Origin: Aporhodopirellula rubra
Lineage (GTDB): Bacteria; Planctomycetota; Planctomycetia; Pirellulales; Pirellulaceae
DNA: 64,000 bases
Direction of reading: 5' to 3'
NCBI RefSeq assembly: GCF_014192335.1
Contig: NZ_JACHXU010000015.1
Coordinates: forward strand, 105,156 to 169,155
In this document: piece by piece, positions 56,208-64,000 of the stretch
Layout: each line of letters opens with the position of its first letter
Position numbering within the stretch: the first letter of the stretch is position 1
Program-made: the position numbers and the translations under genes
The notes under the pieces: model-generated
Told to the model about the DNA's origin: nothing
What the model saw: the letters and a program-made list of their open reading frames with translations, nothing else
The model's database searches: none

Positions 56208-57296
56208 ATGAATACGGTCGTGACCTTTGGCGAAATCATGGGACGACTCGCCGCTCCGGATAACCTTCGACTCCGACAAACCCGCGAACTCGAGGTGACG
56301 TACGCCGGTGCTGAAGCCAGCGTGGCGGCATCGATTTGCAACTTCGGTGGTTCAGCACGCTATGTGACCGCGTTGCCCAAACACGCATTGGCTGACGCAA
56401 CAATGGACGCCGTTCGCGCCGTCGGTATCGACACCCGTTATGTCCTGCGGACCGACAACGGACGCCTCGGCCTCTACTTTCTCGAAACCGGTGCCAATCA
56501 ACGCCCTAGCAATGTGATCTACGATCGCGCCGACTCCGCGATCGCCATCACACCCGCCGATCAATACGACTGGAACACAATTTTTCACGATGCTCAGTGG
56601 CTCCATCTCAGCGGCATCACACCGGCACTTTCAAAAAATTCAGCCAATGCCACGCTCGTTGCCGCGAAAGAAGCCAAACAAGCGGGTGCCACAGTCTCAA
56701 TCGATCTCAACTTTCGAGGCAAGCTATGGAAATGGGCGACACCGAAATCGTCGCGCGAACTCGCTCAAGAAACGATGAAGAGCGTTTTGCCTTATGTCGA
56801 CGTTGTCATCGCGAACGAAGAAGACTGCCATGACGTTCTCGGCATCCAAGCCGGCGACACTGATGTGCATTCCGGATCCTTGGACACGTCGCGTTACCCT
56901 GACGTGGCCCGCCAAGTCATCAAGATGTTTCCCAACATCAGCAAAGTTGCCATCACGCTTCGCGAAAGCCTCTCGGCAACGCACAATAACTGGGGCGCGA
57001 TGCTGTTTGACGCGGCATCGGACCAACCGGCATTCGCTCCGGTGGACCACGCTGGTAACTATCAGCCTTACGAAATCAAAAACATCGTCGACCGAGTCGG
57101 GGGTGGCGACGCGTTCGCAGGAGGGCTGATCTTTTCCCTCATCACCGCAGAACTGAGCGAGCCACAAACAGCAGTCAAATACGCCGTCGCCGCATCCTGC
57201 TTGAAACATTCGATCAAGGGCGACTTCAACTACTCCACCCGCGCTGAAGTAGAGTCACTCATGGGAGGCTCAGCGTCAGGACGCGTTGTGCGTTAG
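56208..57296 (+). CDS. PfkB-family sugar kinase (2-keto-3-deoxy-gluconate/galactonate kinase type)
   Basis: The start at ATG 56208 (MNTVVTFGEIMGRL) matches the usual KDG-kinase opening; ATG 56193 is five codons longer. The 362-residue product has the N-terminal substrate lid and AGAEASVAASICNFG near residue 33, SIDLNFRGKLW (typical of KDG kinases, with Arg for the carboxylate), VIANEEDC, and the PfkB signature 2 DRVGGGDAFAGGLIFSL with the catalytic Asp (D301). It would phosphorylate 2-keto-3-deoxy-galactonate (or gluconate) at O6 using ATP. The gap to the aldolase gene is 163 bp with no terminator seen, so one transcript is likely. Confidence 0.9.
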   Translation: MNTVVTFGEIMGRLAAPDNLRLRQTRELEVTYAGAEASVAASICNFGGSARYVTALPKHALADATMDAVRAVGIDTRYVLRTDNGRLGLYFLETGANQRPSNVIYDRADSAIAITPADQYDWNTIFHDAQWLHLSGITPALSKNSANATLVAAKEAKQAGATVSIDLNFRGKLWKWATPKSSRELAQETMKSVLPYVDVVIANEEDCHDVLGIQAGDTDVHSGSLDTSRYPDVARQVIKMFPNISKVAITLRESLSATHNNWGAMLFDAASDQPAFAPVDHAGNYQPYEIKNIVDRVGGGDAFAGGLIFSLITAELSEPQTAVKYAVAASCLKHSIKGDFNYSTRAEVESLMGGSASGRVVR

Positions 57297-57779
57297 CTCG
57301 CGTCTTTCGCTCAACCCGGAAAACACACTACGCCACAACTTGCAAACCCGAACCTCCGGTTGCTCTGCACTCGAATTACCGCGCGTAACATGCACGCGTT
57401 TTGATTGGAGCATGCCGACCAGGCACGTCCCCATTTCACCGACAGTCACCTGTTCACGATAGAGCAGTGCCAAACAGCAGCAATACCCACGAGCAGCCCG
57501 CAATCGCTCCCAGCAATTAACGCGAGTGCGCACGAGAATTGCACGCGATTTCTACCAGCTCTCAACGGCCCCGCGACCTCAGCAACCATGCGCCGTACGG
57601 CCCCGATAGCGCACGAAAACCGTCTGGAAAAGATGGCGACGGATCCGCCGACGTCCCCAACGGATCCGTCATTCGCTTAATCGCCCTCTATTAAATACCA
57701 TCACCCCATTGACGACGCCCTCCTCTTTTTGTATTACAATATCACCTACCGGAATTCACCTCAACGTGGGACATCGACC
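57297..57779. other. Intergenic region between the two catabolic units
   Basis: This 483-bp gap contains the second operator copy at 57729-57739 and presumably a promoter. No hairpin terminator for the first operon was seen. Short frames here have no protein-like composition. Confidence 0.5.
57729..57739 (+). promoter_or_regulatory. Putative FadR-type operator TTGTATTACAA (copy 2)
   Basis: Identical to the 52421 palindrome. It lies 41 bp before the sulfatase ATG (57780), where it could block initiation. The site contains the TTG that would otherwise be a long-frame start of the sulfatase, which supports the ATG. Confidence 0.75.
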
Positions 57780-59180
57780 ATGCACGCCTCGCGGATCCTG
57801 TTCATCGCAGCAGCCATGCTTCTACCGGCATGTTGCCTGGCAGCGGAAAAGCCGAATATTGTCTTGCTCTTTGCCGACGACGCAGGGTACGGCGACTTCG
57901 GTTTTCAAGGCAGTCGCCATTTCAAAACGCCCCATTTAGACAAACTCGCAAAGTCCGGCGTCCGGCTAACCCAGTTCTACGTGTCGGGAGAAACGTGCGG
58001 CCCATCTCGTGCAGGATTGCTCTCGGGTCGCTATCAACAGCGATTCGGTTACGAGGAAATCAACGTTCCCGGAATCATGAGTTCGCACAGCAAACTGCTC
58101 GGTGATGAAATGGGTTTGCCGACTCATTTAAAGACGATGGGGAACCATCTGCAGGACCTAGGCTATCGCACGGCCGTGTTTGGCAAGTGGCACATGGGTG
58201 TCGCCGATCGATACCACCCGCTCCGCCGCGGATTTGACGAGTTCTACGGGATGCGAGGTGGCGCCCGGAGTTTCTTTGCGTATGAAAATCCAAACCAGAC
58301 CGCGCGCGAAAACCTAATCGAACGCAACTTTGAAAACTATCAAGAACACGACGGTTACCTGACCAACGCGATCGCGGATGAAGCATGCGAGTTCATTGAG
58401 CGCAACCAGGATTCTCCCTTCTTTGCCTACGTTTCTTTCACCGCAGTGCATACCCCAATGCAAGCGGACCCGAATGACAAAGACTCGTTTCCTCAATTGG
58501 ATGGGACTCGCCGAACCGCCGCCCAAATGATGCTGTCGATGGATCGTGCATGCGGCAAAATCCTCGACAAACTCAACGCGCTCGGCGTCAGCGAAAACAC
58601 TCTCGTTGTGTTCACCAATGACAACGGCGGTCCGATGGATAAAAACGGATCGAGCAACTATCCCTTGAGCGGAGTGAAAGGCACACAACTCGAGGGCGGC
58701 ATTCGCGTCCCGGGAATCGTCTCATGGCCGAACAAGTTAAAAGGTGATTCGGTTTTTGACTCGCCGCTTATTACGCTCGATCTCCTGCCCACATTCATCG
58801 CCGCAGGCGGCGGTGATCCCTCGAAGATTGACGACCTCGACGGCACTAACATGTTGCCTTTTCTGCAAGGCGACACCTCCACATTACCGCACAAAACGCT
58901 GCACTGGAAAATGGAAACGCGTGGCGCCATTCGAGAAGGCGATTGGAAGTTACTACGTTTCCCAGACCGCCCTGCGGAGTTGTTCGACCTCGCCAAAGAC
59001 CCCGCCGAACAACACGATCTCGCCCGCCAGCACCCTGAGATCGTCAAACGTCTCTTTCGCAGCATGTTCGCGTGGGAACTCGAACTCGAACGCCCCCTGT
59101 TTATGCTTCGCCGGGCAGAAGAAGGATGGTCATCCCGGCGGACAGACCAATTCCGATCGCCACCCGCCAAAAAATACTAA
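57780..59180 (+). CDS. Secreted formylglycine-dependent sulfatase (S1 family)
   Basis: ATG 57780 gives 466 residues with a signal peptide (ILFIAAAMLLPACCLAAE). Family features are NIVLLFADDAGYGDFGFQG (metal ligands D33, D34) and CGPSRAGLLSGR at residues 73-84, where C73 is the site converted to formylglycine (C-x-P-S-R-x4-x-G-R). FGKWHMG (Lys and His) and FTNDNGGP (Asp, Asn) complete the calcium and catalytic site. It hydrolyses sulfate esters of a carbohydrate outside the cytoplasm. Being first in a unit with two GH16 enzymes and a GH127 enzyme suggests a sulfated galactan substrate; the position of the sulfate is unknown. A formylglycine-generating enzyme must be encoded elsewhere. Confidence 0.95.
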   Translation: MHASRILFIAAAMLLPACCLAAEKPNIVLLFADDAGYGDFGFQGSRHFKTPHLDKLAKSGVRLTQFYVSGETCGPSRAGLLSGRYQQRFGYEEINVPGIMSSHSKLLGDEMGLPTHLKTMGNHLQDLGYRTAVFGKWHMGVADRYHPLRRGFDEFYGMRGGARSFFAYENPNQTARENLIERNFENYQEHDGYLTNAIADEACEFIERNQDSPFFAYVSFTAVHTPMQADPNDKDSFPQLDGTRRTAAQMMLSMDRACGKILDKLNALGVSENTLVVFTNDNGGPMDKNGSSNYPLSGVKGTQLEGGIRVPGIVSWPNKLKGDSVFDSPLITLDLLPTFIAAGGGDPSKIDDLDGTNMLPFLQGDTSTLPHKTLHWKMETRGAIREGDWKLLRFPDRPAELFDLAKDPAEQHDLARQHPEIVKRLFRSMFAWELELERPLFMLRRAEEGWSSRRTDQFRSPPAKKY

Positions 59181-59258
59181 TACGAACTCATTGATATCCC
59201 CAACCATATCGATCGCTTTCTATCTCAATTTCATGTTTGCCAAGTCAACGAACTAACC

Positions 59259-60746
59259 ATGAGAATCGCTAGCCAAAATTTCTCCGTAGCGCGAAACCTC
59301 CTCGGCATCAGTCTCCTGCTATTCGCGTCCGCCAACACGCAGGCACAAGACAATCACCTCACTTCGAAGGCTCCGGCACCCAAACACCCCGGTACGGTGT
59401 CACCCGCGTCCGACCCATCCAACTCAGGCAACTGGAGCCTTCGCGAAGATATCAGTGATGAGTTCGAAGGCGACGAAATTGACCAGTCGAAATGGTTTGT
59501 CGAAGGGAATAATGGTGACTACTACATCTGGAAGGGCCGGGCACCTTCGCAATTTGCTCCCCATAACGTGATCGTCGAAGACGGCAAACTGAAGATCCGG
59601 TCACAATGGGAACCGGCATTCAATTTTGCCAAAGACGAAGGACATGAAGGCAATACCTACCGAACCCACGAAGGCAAAGACGTCCCCGTCACGACCGGAG
59701 GCGTGGTCAGTCGCAAACGTTTTCTAAACGGATACATGGAAGTCAAATCCAAGCCGGGTGATTCGGCGATGACCGCCGCGTTCTGGGCCATCGGCTACGA
59801 ATCAGAACTCGATATCTACGAACAGATGGGTAACCCCAACGCCGGCAATGATATCCAAGAAGACAGCACCAAAATGAGCGTGCACGACTGGCAGCCACCG
59901 GCGAAGCGCCCGACGAGAAAGTTCGGTTACAAAAAGAAACTCCCCTACCGCGTCGCAGATGACTTTCACGTCTTTGGTTGCGAATGGGGCGAAGATTACC
60001 TGAAGTGTTTTATCGACGGCGAACTCGTTTATGAAACCACTCAGGAACAAGAAGGCAAGAACTGGGTGCTGACCAACCCACTAGAAATTTGGTTGGACTC
60101 CGAGATCTTCGTTTGGCTCGGTCTCCCAACTGAAGATGAACTGCCTACCGATTTTGAAATCGAATATCTTCGGGTTTGGCAGCAGTCGCAATCCAACCTC
60201 CTCGATCGTGCCTTCTTCGGCTTCGAAGGTCCGTTCCTGTTTCAAGAGAACCCACGGCCGCTGGATCTGGTCCCCGAAAGTTCAGTCAACAATGACTATC
60301 AACAGTTCTGGCGCATCAATGATGCATCAGCGAAACACTTCTCAATCGTCCGGCACAAGGAATTCGCATCCGGCACACGCAGCCTGATGTTGACGACCGA
60401 AGACGAACTTTCCGCAAACGACGTTTTCGTTGAAGGCCCCGAAGGGTCCGTTGATATTGCCGCGGGCACCTACGATTTCACCGTGAAAGTTTGGGTCGAT
60501 TCCAATAGCACTGCAGAGAAAATCCAGTTTTCTCTCGCGGATCCAACCTTCGAACTTCCTGCAATCGACCTGACGTCGTGCGAGAAGGGTGAGTGGGTAA
60601 CGGTCACTCAGTCGTTCACAAAAGAACAATCCTCCACCGATTCAGATCGTTTGAAGATCTCCATTGACCGCGTTAACACCCCCAGCGGCAAAAATCTTAT
60701 CTATCTCGATGAGATCGCTATCCAACGCTCTGAAGCGTCAAAATGA
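59259..60746 (+). CDS. Secreted GH16 glycoside hydrolase with C-terminal carbohydrate-binding-like domain
   Basis: The 495-residue protein has a signal peptide (NLLGISLLLFASANTQAQ). The GH16 domain spans residues 58-315: it opens WSLREDISDEFEGDEIDQSKWF, has GGVVSRKRFLNGYMEVKSKP, and contains the catalytic signature E183-L-D185-I-Y-E188 in FWAIGYESELDIYEQMGN. The nucleophile and acid/base are the first and last Glu; the extra residue between Asp and Glu marks the beta-bulge type found in agarases, porphyranases and kappa-carrageenases. From residue 335 a beta-rich domain resembling a CBM4/CBM9-like jellyroll follows. It should cut beta-1,4 bonds of an algal galactan outside the cytoplasm; exact polysaccharide unknown. 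Confidence 0.88.
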   Translation: MRIASQNFSVARNLLGISLLLFASANTQAQDNHLTSKAPAPKHPGTVSPASDPSNSGNWSLREDISDEFEGDEIDQSKWFVEGNNGDYYIWKGRAPSQFAPHNVIVEDGKLKIRSQWEPAFNFAKDEGHEGNTYRTHEGKDVPVTTGGVVSRKRFLNGYMEVKSKPGDSAMTAAFWAIGYESELDIYEQMGNPNAGNDIQEDSTKMSVHDWQPPAKRPTRKFGYKKKLPYRVADDFHVFGCEWGEDYLKCFIDGELVYETTQEQEGKNWVLTNPLEIWLDSEIFVWLGLPTEDELPTDFEIEYLRVWQQSQSNLLDRAFFGFEGPFLFQENPRPLDLVPESSVNNDYQQFWRINDASAKHFSIVRHKEFASGTRSLMLTTEDELSANDVFVEGPEGSVDIAAGTYDFTVKVWVDSNSTAEKIQFSLADPTFELPAIDLTSCEKGEWVTVTQSFTKEQSSTDSDRLKISIDRVNTPSGKNLIYLDEIAIQRSEASK

Positions 60747-61987
60747 AACGCCATATCCGCATCGACCATCTCCCCCACGTCGCCATGAAAACGATAAGTC
60801 CGATCGCCAGCCACTCACTCTTCGCACCTATTCTCCTCTTACTGATGGCCTCGCCGTTGATGGCGTTAGAACCGTCTCCCGTAGGGGAAATTTTCCAAAA
60901 TAGCCCAGGAGATTGGGAGTTCGTATCAAACCAATCGGATGAATTTGATAGCGACCAAGTTGACACGGCGAAATGGAACATCAATACCGAAGATTTGGGA
61001 ACATGGAGTTGGGAACCCGAAAATACTTTTCAACTCGACGGCATCATGCATCTGCGAATGGTGCAAGAAGACCACCAACGAGGTAACAATAAACTCGCCT
61101 ACAAATCTGGAATTGCCCGCCAATACACAACGGCAACGTATGGCTATTTTGAAGCACGCGTGAAGGGATGTGATTTGTTCCCGGGTGCTTCTCCGGCATT
61201 TTGGTTGCACAGCAAGGGACCTGAGAATCGTTTCATGGCAACGGATGGAGAAACCGTTGCCTATTCCGAGATCGACGTCATCGAACTTCAGCAGGGGGAA
61301 TACAACGACACGACCAAGCAAAATAACGGCGTTGATATCATCGACTGCAACCTTCACGCCGTTTTGATTCGCGATGGCAAGCGACAGTGGATCCGTCCTG
61401 GCACACACCCGGAAACGAACAAAAACGAATATCACGCTTCGTTTGACCCTCGCAAGGATTTTCACGTCTACGGCGTTGAGAACAACAAAGACTTTGTCAT
61501 CTGGTACATCGATGGCAAGGAAGTAGCACGCAAACCCAATCTCTACTGGCATCTTCCCATGCACATCACCTTGTCGTTGGGTTTGCGACGGCCGTTTGAA
61601 ACCTACAAAAACGGTGGACGCGAAGCGGTCCTCGAAAACACGACTCGAGAGGGCTTTCCGACAGAAATGTTGGTCGACTACGTGCGTGTCTGGAGAAACA
61701 AAAACACCATCGCAGAGTCATCGACACCCAACAAACAATCAAACGGCTCGAAAGTAAAAACGAAAACCCGATCCGGCAACCAACTCGACAACGAGGTCGC
61801 TGGCCATTCAATGAGCAAATCGCAATTTGTCGCCATGGAGAAAGCCAAGTGGGAAAGCAACGGCTGGCCATGGAATCGCGAAAAGGTGGAATCCAACTTT
61901 GAAGAAATCGATGTCAACAACGACGGAGTCGCTTCGGGAATCGAACGTCAAAAATGGTTTGCCAAAAAGAAGGCTTCGCTGAAGTAA
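60743..61987 (+). CDS. Secreted GH16 glycoside hydrolase with C-terminal EF-hand-like tail
   Basis: The gene overlaps the preceding GH16 gene by 4 bp (ATGA, 60743-60746). The frame has 414 residues; ATG 60785 is an alternative closer to the signal peptide (SLFAPILLLLMASPLMALEP). The catalytic signature is SEIDVIELQQG (E176-I-D178-V-I-E181), again the beta-bulge type. The strands FEARVKGCDLFPGASPAFWLHS and DFHVYGVENNKDFVIWYIDGKE are typical of GH16. The last 60 residues contain an EF-hand-like loop DVNNDGVASGIE. The pair of divergent GH16 proteins suggests complementary cleavage of one or two related galactans. Confidence 0.88.
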   Translation: MKRHIRIDHLPHVAMKTISPIASHSLFAPILLLLMASPLMALEPSPVGEIFQNSPGDWEFVSNQSDEFDSDQVDTAKWNINTEDLGTWSWEPENTFQLDGIMHLRMVQEDHQRGNNKLAYKSGIARQYTTATYGYFEARVKGCDLFPGASPAFWLHSKGPENRFMATDGETVAYSEIDVIELQQGEYNDTTKQNNGVDIIDCNLHAVLIRDGKRQWIRPGTHPETNKNEYHASFDPRKDFHVYGVENNKDFVIWYIDGKEVARKPNLYWHLPMHITLSLGLRRPFETYKNGGREAVLENTTREGFPTEMLVDYVRVWRNKNTIAESSTPNKQSNGSKVKTKTRSGNQLDNEVAGHSMSKSQFVAMEKAKWESNGWPWNREKVESNFEEIDVNNDGVASGIERQKWFAKKKASLK

Positions 61988-62076
61988 CCGTACGCCATTC
62001 GAACCAGCTAAATTGTACTCATCGGATCATCGCTGCTCCGATTGCCAACACCCCCAAATGTTCGACGAAGCCCAAC

Positions 62077-63669
62077 ATGAATTCTTACAAGACGAACGCG
62101 ATGATTTACTCAACGATCGTCGCGATGGGAGGCTTTCTGTTCGGGCTCGATGCAGCTCTCATTTCAGGAACGATCGATTACATCACGGCCGAGTTCTCGT
62201 TAACGCCCGAGCAACTCGGAACCGCCGTCAGCGCTCCCGCGTTGGGTGTTCTGGTCGCTCTGCCGTTTGCGGGCTACATCTGCAATCAGTTCGGGCGCAA
62301 AAAAGCGATCCTCTTGATCGCAATCCTCTACCTGGTCTCCGCAATCTGTTCGTCACTGGCCCCGAGTTACTGGACTTTGGTTGCCGCTCGTTTCTTAGGT
62401 GGTCTCGCATTCAGCTCCATCTCACTGGCGTCCATGTACATCGGCGAGATCGCACCACCCAAACTACGAGGAAAACTCGTTTCGATGACCCAAATCAATA
62501 TCGTGATCGGGTTATCGGGCGCTTACTTCGTCAACTACCTGATCAATCACTGGGCGACGTCCGGTGCACCCTGGGTGGTCAACATGGGACTCGACACCAG
62601 CACGTGGCGTTGGATGCTGGGGTCTGAAGTACCGTTCGCCGTACTCTGGTTCGGGCTCCTATTGTTCATCCCGGAAAGCCCATCGTGGTTTGTGTTTCAA
62701 CATCGGGACGAAGACGCAAAGCAGACCTTGCGCAAACTGATGCCCGAGGATGAGATCGATGCCCACGTGGCCGAGGTTCGTGAAAGTATCCACAAAACCA
62801 CCGATGACCATTCCATCCAAGCACAGTTACGGGGGATCTTTGGCAAACCGATGCGATTGACGTTTGTGATAGCATTGACGATTGCGATTGCACAACAATC
62901 CACGGGCATCAACGCGGTCTTGTTCTACGCTCAAACAATTTTCAAACAACTCGGTATTGGCTCAGACGCCGCGTTCGTGCAAGCCATATGGGTTGGTCTG
63001 ACCAGCATCGTATTTACGGTCATGGGGCTACTACTCGTTGATCGACTCGGCCGTCGCCCGCTGATTATCTGGGGAATGGTTTGGATCATTGCGAGCCTGG
63101 GCATCTGTGCCTACGCGTTCCACAACGCTCGCTACGTCGTCAGCGAACAAACAATTGCTGCCATCGAAGCCGACGAACAAAACGCTCTCAGCGAAGTAAG
63201 CCGACTTCAATCCATCGCGGGAGTCCAACATACCAGCGACATCGAATTCAAACAGGCGATTCGCGACACATTGGGCCCCGACGATGCGAACAAACACATG
63301 GGAACGATCCTGGACGCCTCGATCCAAATCGACGCAAAACTGGTCCTATTCGGCATCCTCAGCTTCATCGCCGCGTTCCACTTTTCCGTCGGCCCGGTGA
63401 TGTGGGTTCTGTTCTCAGAGATCTTCCCCGTTTCGCTTCGTGGCATCGCGATTCCCTTCTTCACGATTGTGACCAGTCTGACGAGTTGGCTCGTTCAGTT
63501 TTTTTTCCCGCGACAACTTGAGAGCATGGGAATGACGTCCGTGTTCCTTTTTTACGCCGGAACCGTATTCGCCGGGTTGGTGATTTTGTTCTTCACACTA
63601 AAAGAAACCAAGAACATGAGCATCGAGGAAATCGAAACAACACTGCGAACGAACGGAGCAACCACGTAA
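62077..63669 (+). CDS. MFS sugar transporter, sugar porter family
   Basis: ATG 62077 (MNSYKTNAMIYSTIV) gives 530 residues with 12 helices; the frame upstream to 61954 overlaps the GH16 gene. Sugar-porter signatures are FGLDAALISG in TM1, GRKKAIL after TM2, LGGLAFSSISLASMYIGEIAP, PESPSWFVF before the central loop, QQSTGINAVLFYAQTIF in TM7, and RLGRRPL after TM8. It resembles XylE/GalP-type proton symporters. A loop of about 80 residues near residue 390 (YVVSEQTIAAIEADEQN...) is longer than in those proteins. It likely imports a monosaccharide released by the hydrolases (galactose or anhydrogalactose), which is inference. Confidence 0.9.
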   Translation: MNSYKTNAMIYSTIVAMGGFLFGLDAALISGTIDYITAEFSLTPEQLGTAVSAPALGVLVALPFAGYICNQFGRKKAILLIAILYLVSAICSSLAPSYWTLVAARFLGGLAFSSISLASMYIGEIAPPKLRGKLVSMTQINIVIGLSGAYFVNYLINHWATSGAPWVVNMGLDTSTWRWMLGSEVPFAVLWFGLLLFIPESPSWFVFQHRDEDAKQTLRKLMPEDEIDAHVAEVRESIHKTTDDHSIQAQLRGIFGKPMRLTFVIALTIAIAQQSTGINAVLFYAQTIFKQLGIGSDAAFVQAIWVGLTSIVFTVMGLLLVDRLGRRPLIIWGMVWIIASLGICAYAFHNARYVVSEQTIAAIEADEQNALSEVSRLQSIAGVQHTSDIEFKQAIRDTLGPDDANKHMGTILDASIQIDAKLVLFGILSFIAAFHFSVGPVMWVLFSEIFPVSLRGIAIPFFTIVTSLTSWLVQFFFPRQLESMGMTSVFLFYAGTVFAGLVILFFTLKETKNMSIEEIETTLRTNGATT

Positions 63670-63756
63670 ACTCATCCTGAACATCATTTCCTTGCTGTAA
63701 TTCAGAATTTCAGTGACGCCCGTCGCGTTCAATACTTCCACGATTCGTTAAGAGTT

Positions 63757-64000
63757 ATGATCGACACATCCAACAGTCCTCACGTCAAACTTAAGAACAT
63801 CGGCATCGGTGAATGCCAATGGACGGAGGGATTCTGGGCAGACAAATTCCGGCAATGTGAAGAGATCATGGTGCCCCACATGGGCACCCTACTCAAAGGC
63901 GATATTGGACACGGCTACAACAACTTCAAAATTGCGGCAGGTCTAAAAGAGGGCAAACATCAGGGTTTTGCTTGGCACGACGGAGACTTTTTCAAATGGA
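63757..64000 (+). CDS. GH127 (DUF1680) family protein, 3' truncated
   Basis: The gene starts at ATG 63757 and runs off the window after 81 codons. The fragment contains FWADKFRQCEEIMVPHMGT and NNFKIAAGLKEGKHQGFAWH, then DGDFFKW. This matches the N-terminal part of GH127 enzymes, where the beta-L-arabinofuranosidase HypBA1 has the related NLKVAAG and DSDVYKW. The catalytic Glu and Zn-binding Cys residues lie downstream. GH127 members also act as alpha-1,3-(3,6-anhydro)-D-galactosidases in carrageenan degradation, which fits the surrounding genes, but the fragment cannot show specificity. There is no signal peptide, so a cytoplasmic enzyme acting on imported oligosaccharide is likely. Confidence 0.8.
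   Translation, partial: MIDTSNSPHVKLKNIGIGECQWTEGFWADKFRQCEEIMVPHMGTLLKGDIGHGYNNFKIAAGLKEGKHQGFAWHDGDFFKW

Noticed and set aside
57729-57779. TTG at 57729 as the sulfatase start
   Set aside because: It lies within the palindromic operator, and the ATG at 57780 gives a normal signal peptide.
1-64000. CRISPR arrays, tRNA/rRNA genes, insertion sequences, prophage or integron attachment sites
   Set aside because: None was recognised on reading. Repeats found are intragenic coding duplications or a single pentanucleotide array. A short tRNA could be missed without a covariance search.

Overview
The window reads as chromosome of a marine planctomycete, probably Pirellulaceae (Rhodopirellula-like). 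This is inferred from protein content alone: a beta-helix protein with a dockerin-type tail, PQQ-type beta-propeller proteins, a formylglycine sulfatase next to GH16 enzymes, cysteine- and glycine-rich secreted proteins, and weak or absent Shine-Dalgarno sites before most genes. No rRNA, tRNA, CRISPR array, transposase or integrase was recognised.

Layout. (1) 1-1531: 3' part of a secreted beta-helix/dockerin protein. (2) 1581-17435: exopolysaccharide locus. Nine genes run leftward as a chain with several 4-bp ATGA overlaps (Wzy_C/TPR polymerase or ligase, Wzc-type tyrosine kinase, CapD/PglF-type dehydratase, Wzx flippase, hexapeptide acyltransferase, EpsG-like membrane protein, FemAB/GNAT protein, GT4 glycosyltransferase, sulfotransferase). 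A sugar-phosphate transferase lies on the opposite strand and a DegT aminotransferase at the end. The product is probably a sulfated, amino-deoxysugar-containing polymer. (3) 17.6-32.3 kb: Gly-rich secreted protein, dicarboxylate symporter, membrane protein, LptF/G permease, two PQQ-propeller proteins, cupin, a repetitive Cys-rich secreted protein behind a hairpin-rich leader, and a transglutaminase-like lipoprotein with Ser at the catalytic Cys position. (4) 33-50 kb: housekeeping and envelope genes: rpsR, thioesterase, trypsin-like protease, NT-HD protein, PDZ protein, GNAT, mutL, mnmA, prfB with an intact +1 programmed frameshift, porin, slyX and several hypotheticals. (5) 50.3-64 kb: a sugar-utilisation island.

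The island is the most interesting part. Two FadR-type regulators precede a rightward operon encoding an enolase-superfamily dehydratase/cycloisomerase, an aldehyde dehydrogenase, a KDPG/KDPGal-type aldolase and a PfkB (KDG-type) kinase. A second rightward unit encodes an S1 sulfatase, two GH16 hydrolases, a sugar-porter MFS transporter and the start of a GH127 protein. Together these fit breakdown of a sulfated red-algal galactan (carrageenan, furcellaran or agar type) and catabolism of 3,6-anhydrogalactose to pyruvate and glyceraldehyde-3-phosphate. An identical palindrome TTGTATTACAA, matching the FadR-subfamily operator consensus, precedes both units (52421 and 57729) and suggests one regulon. 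The assignments rest on motifs read by eye; substrate specificity is inference.
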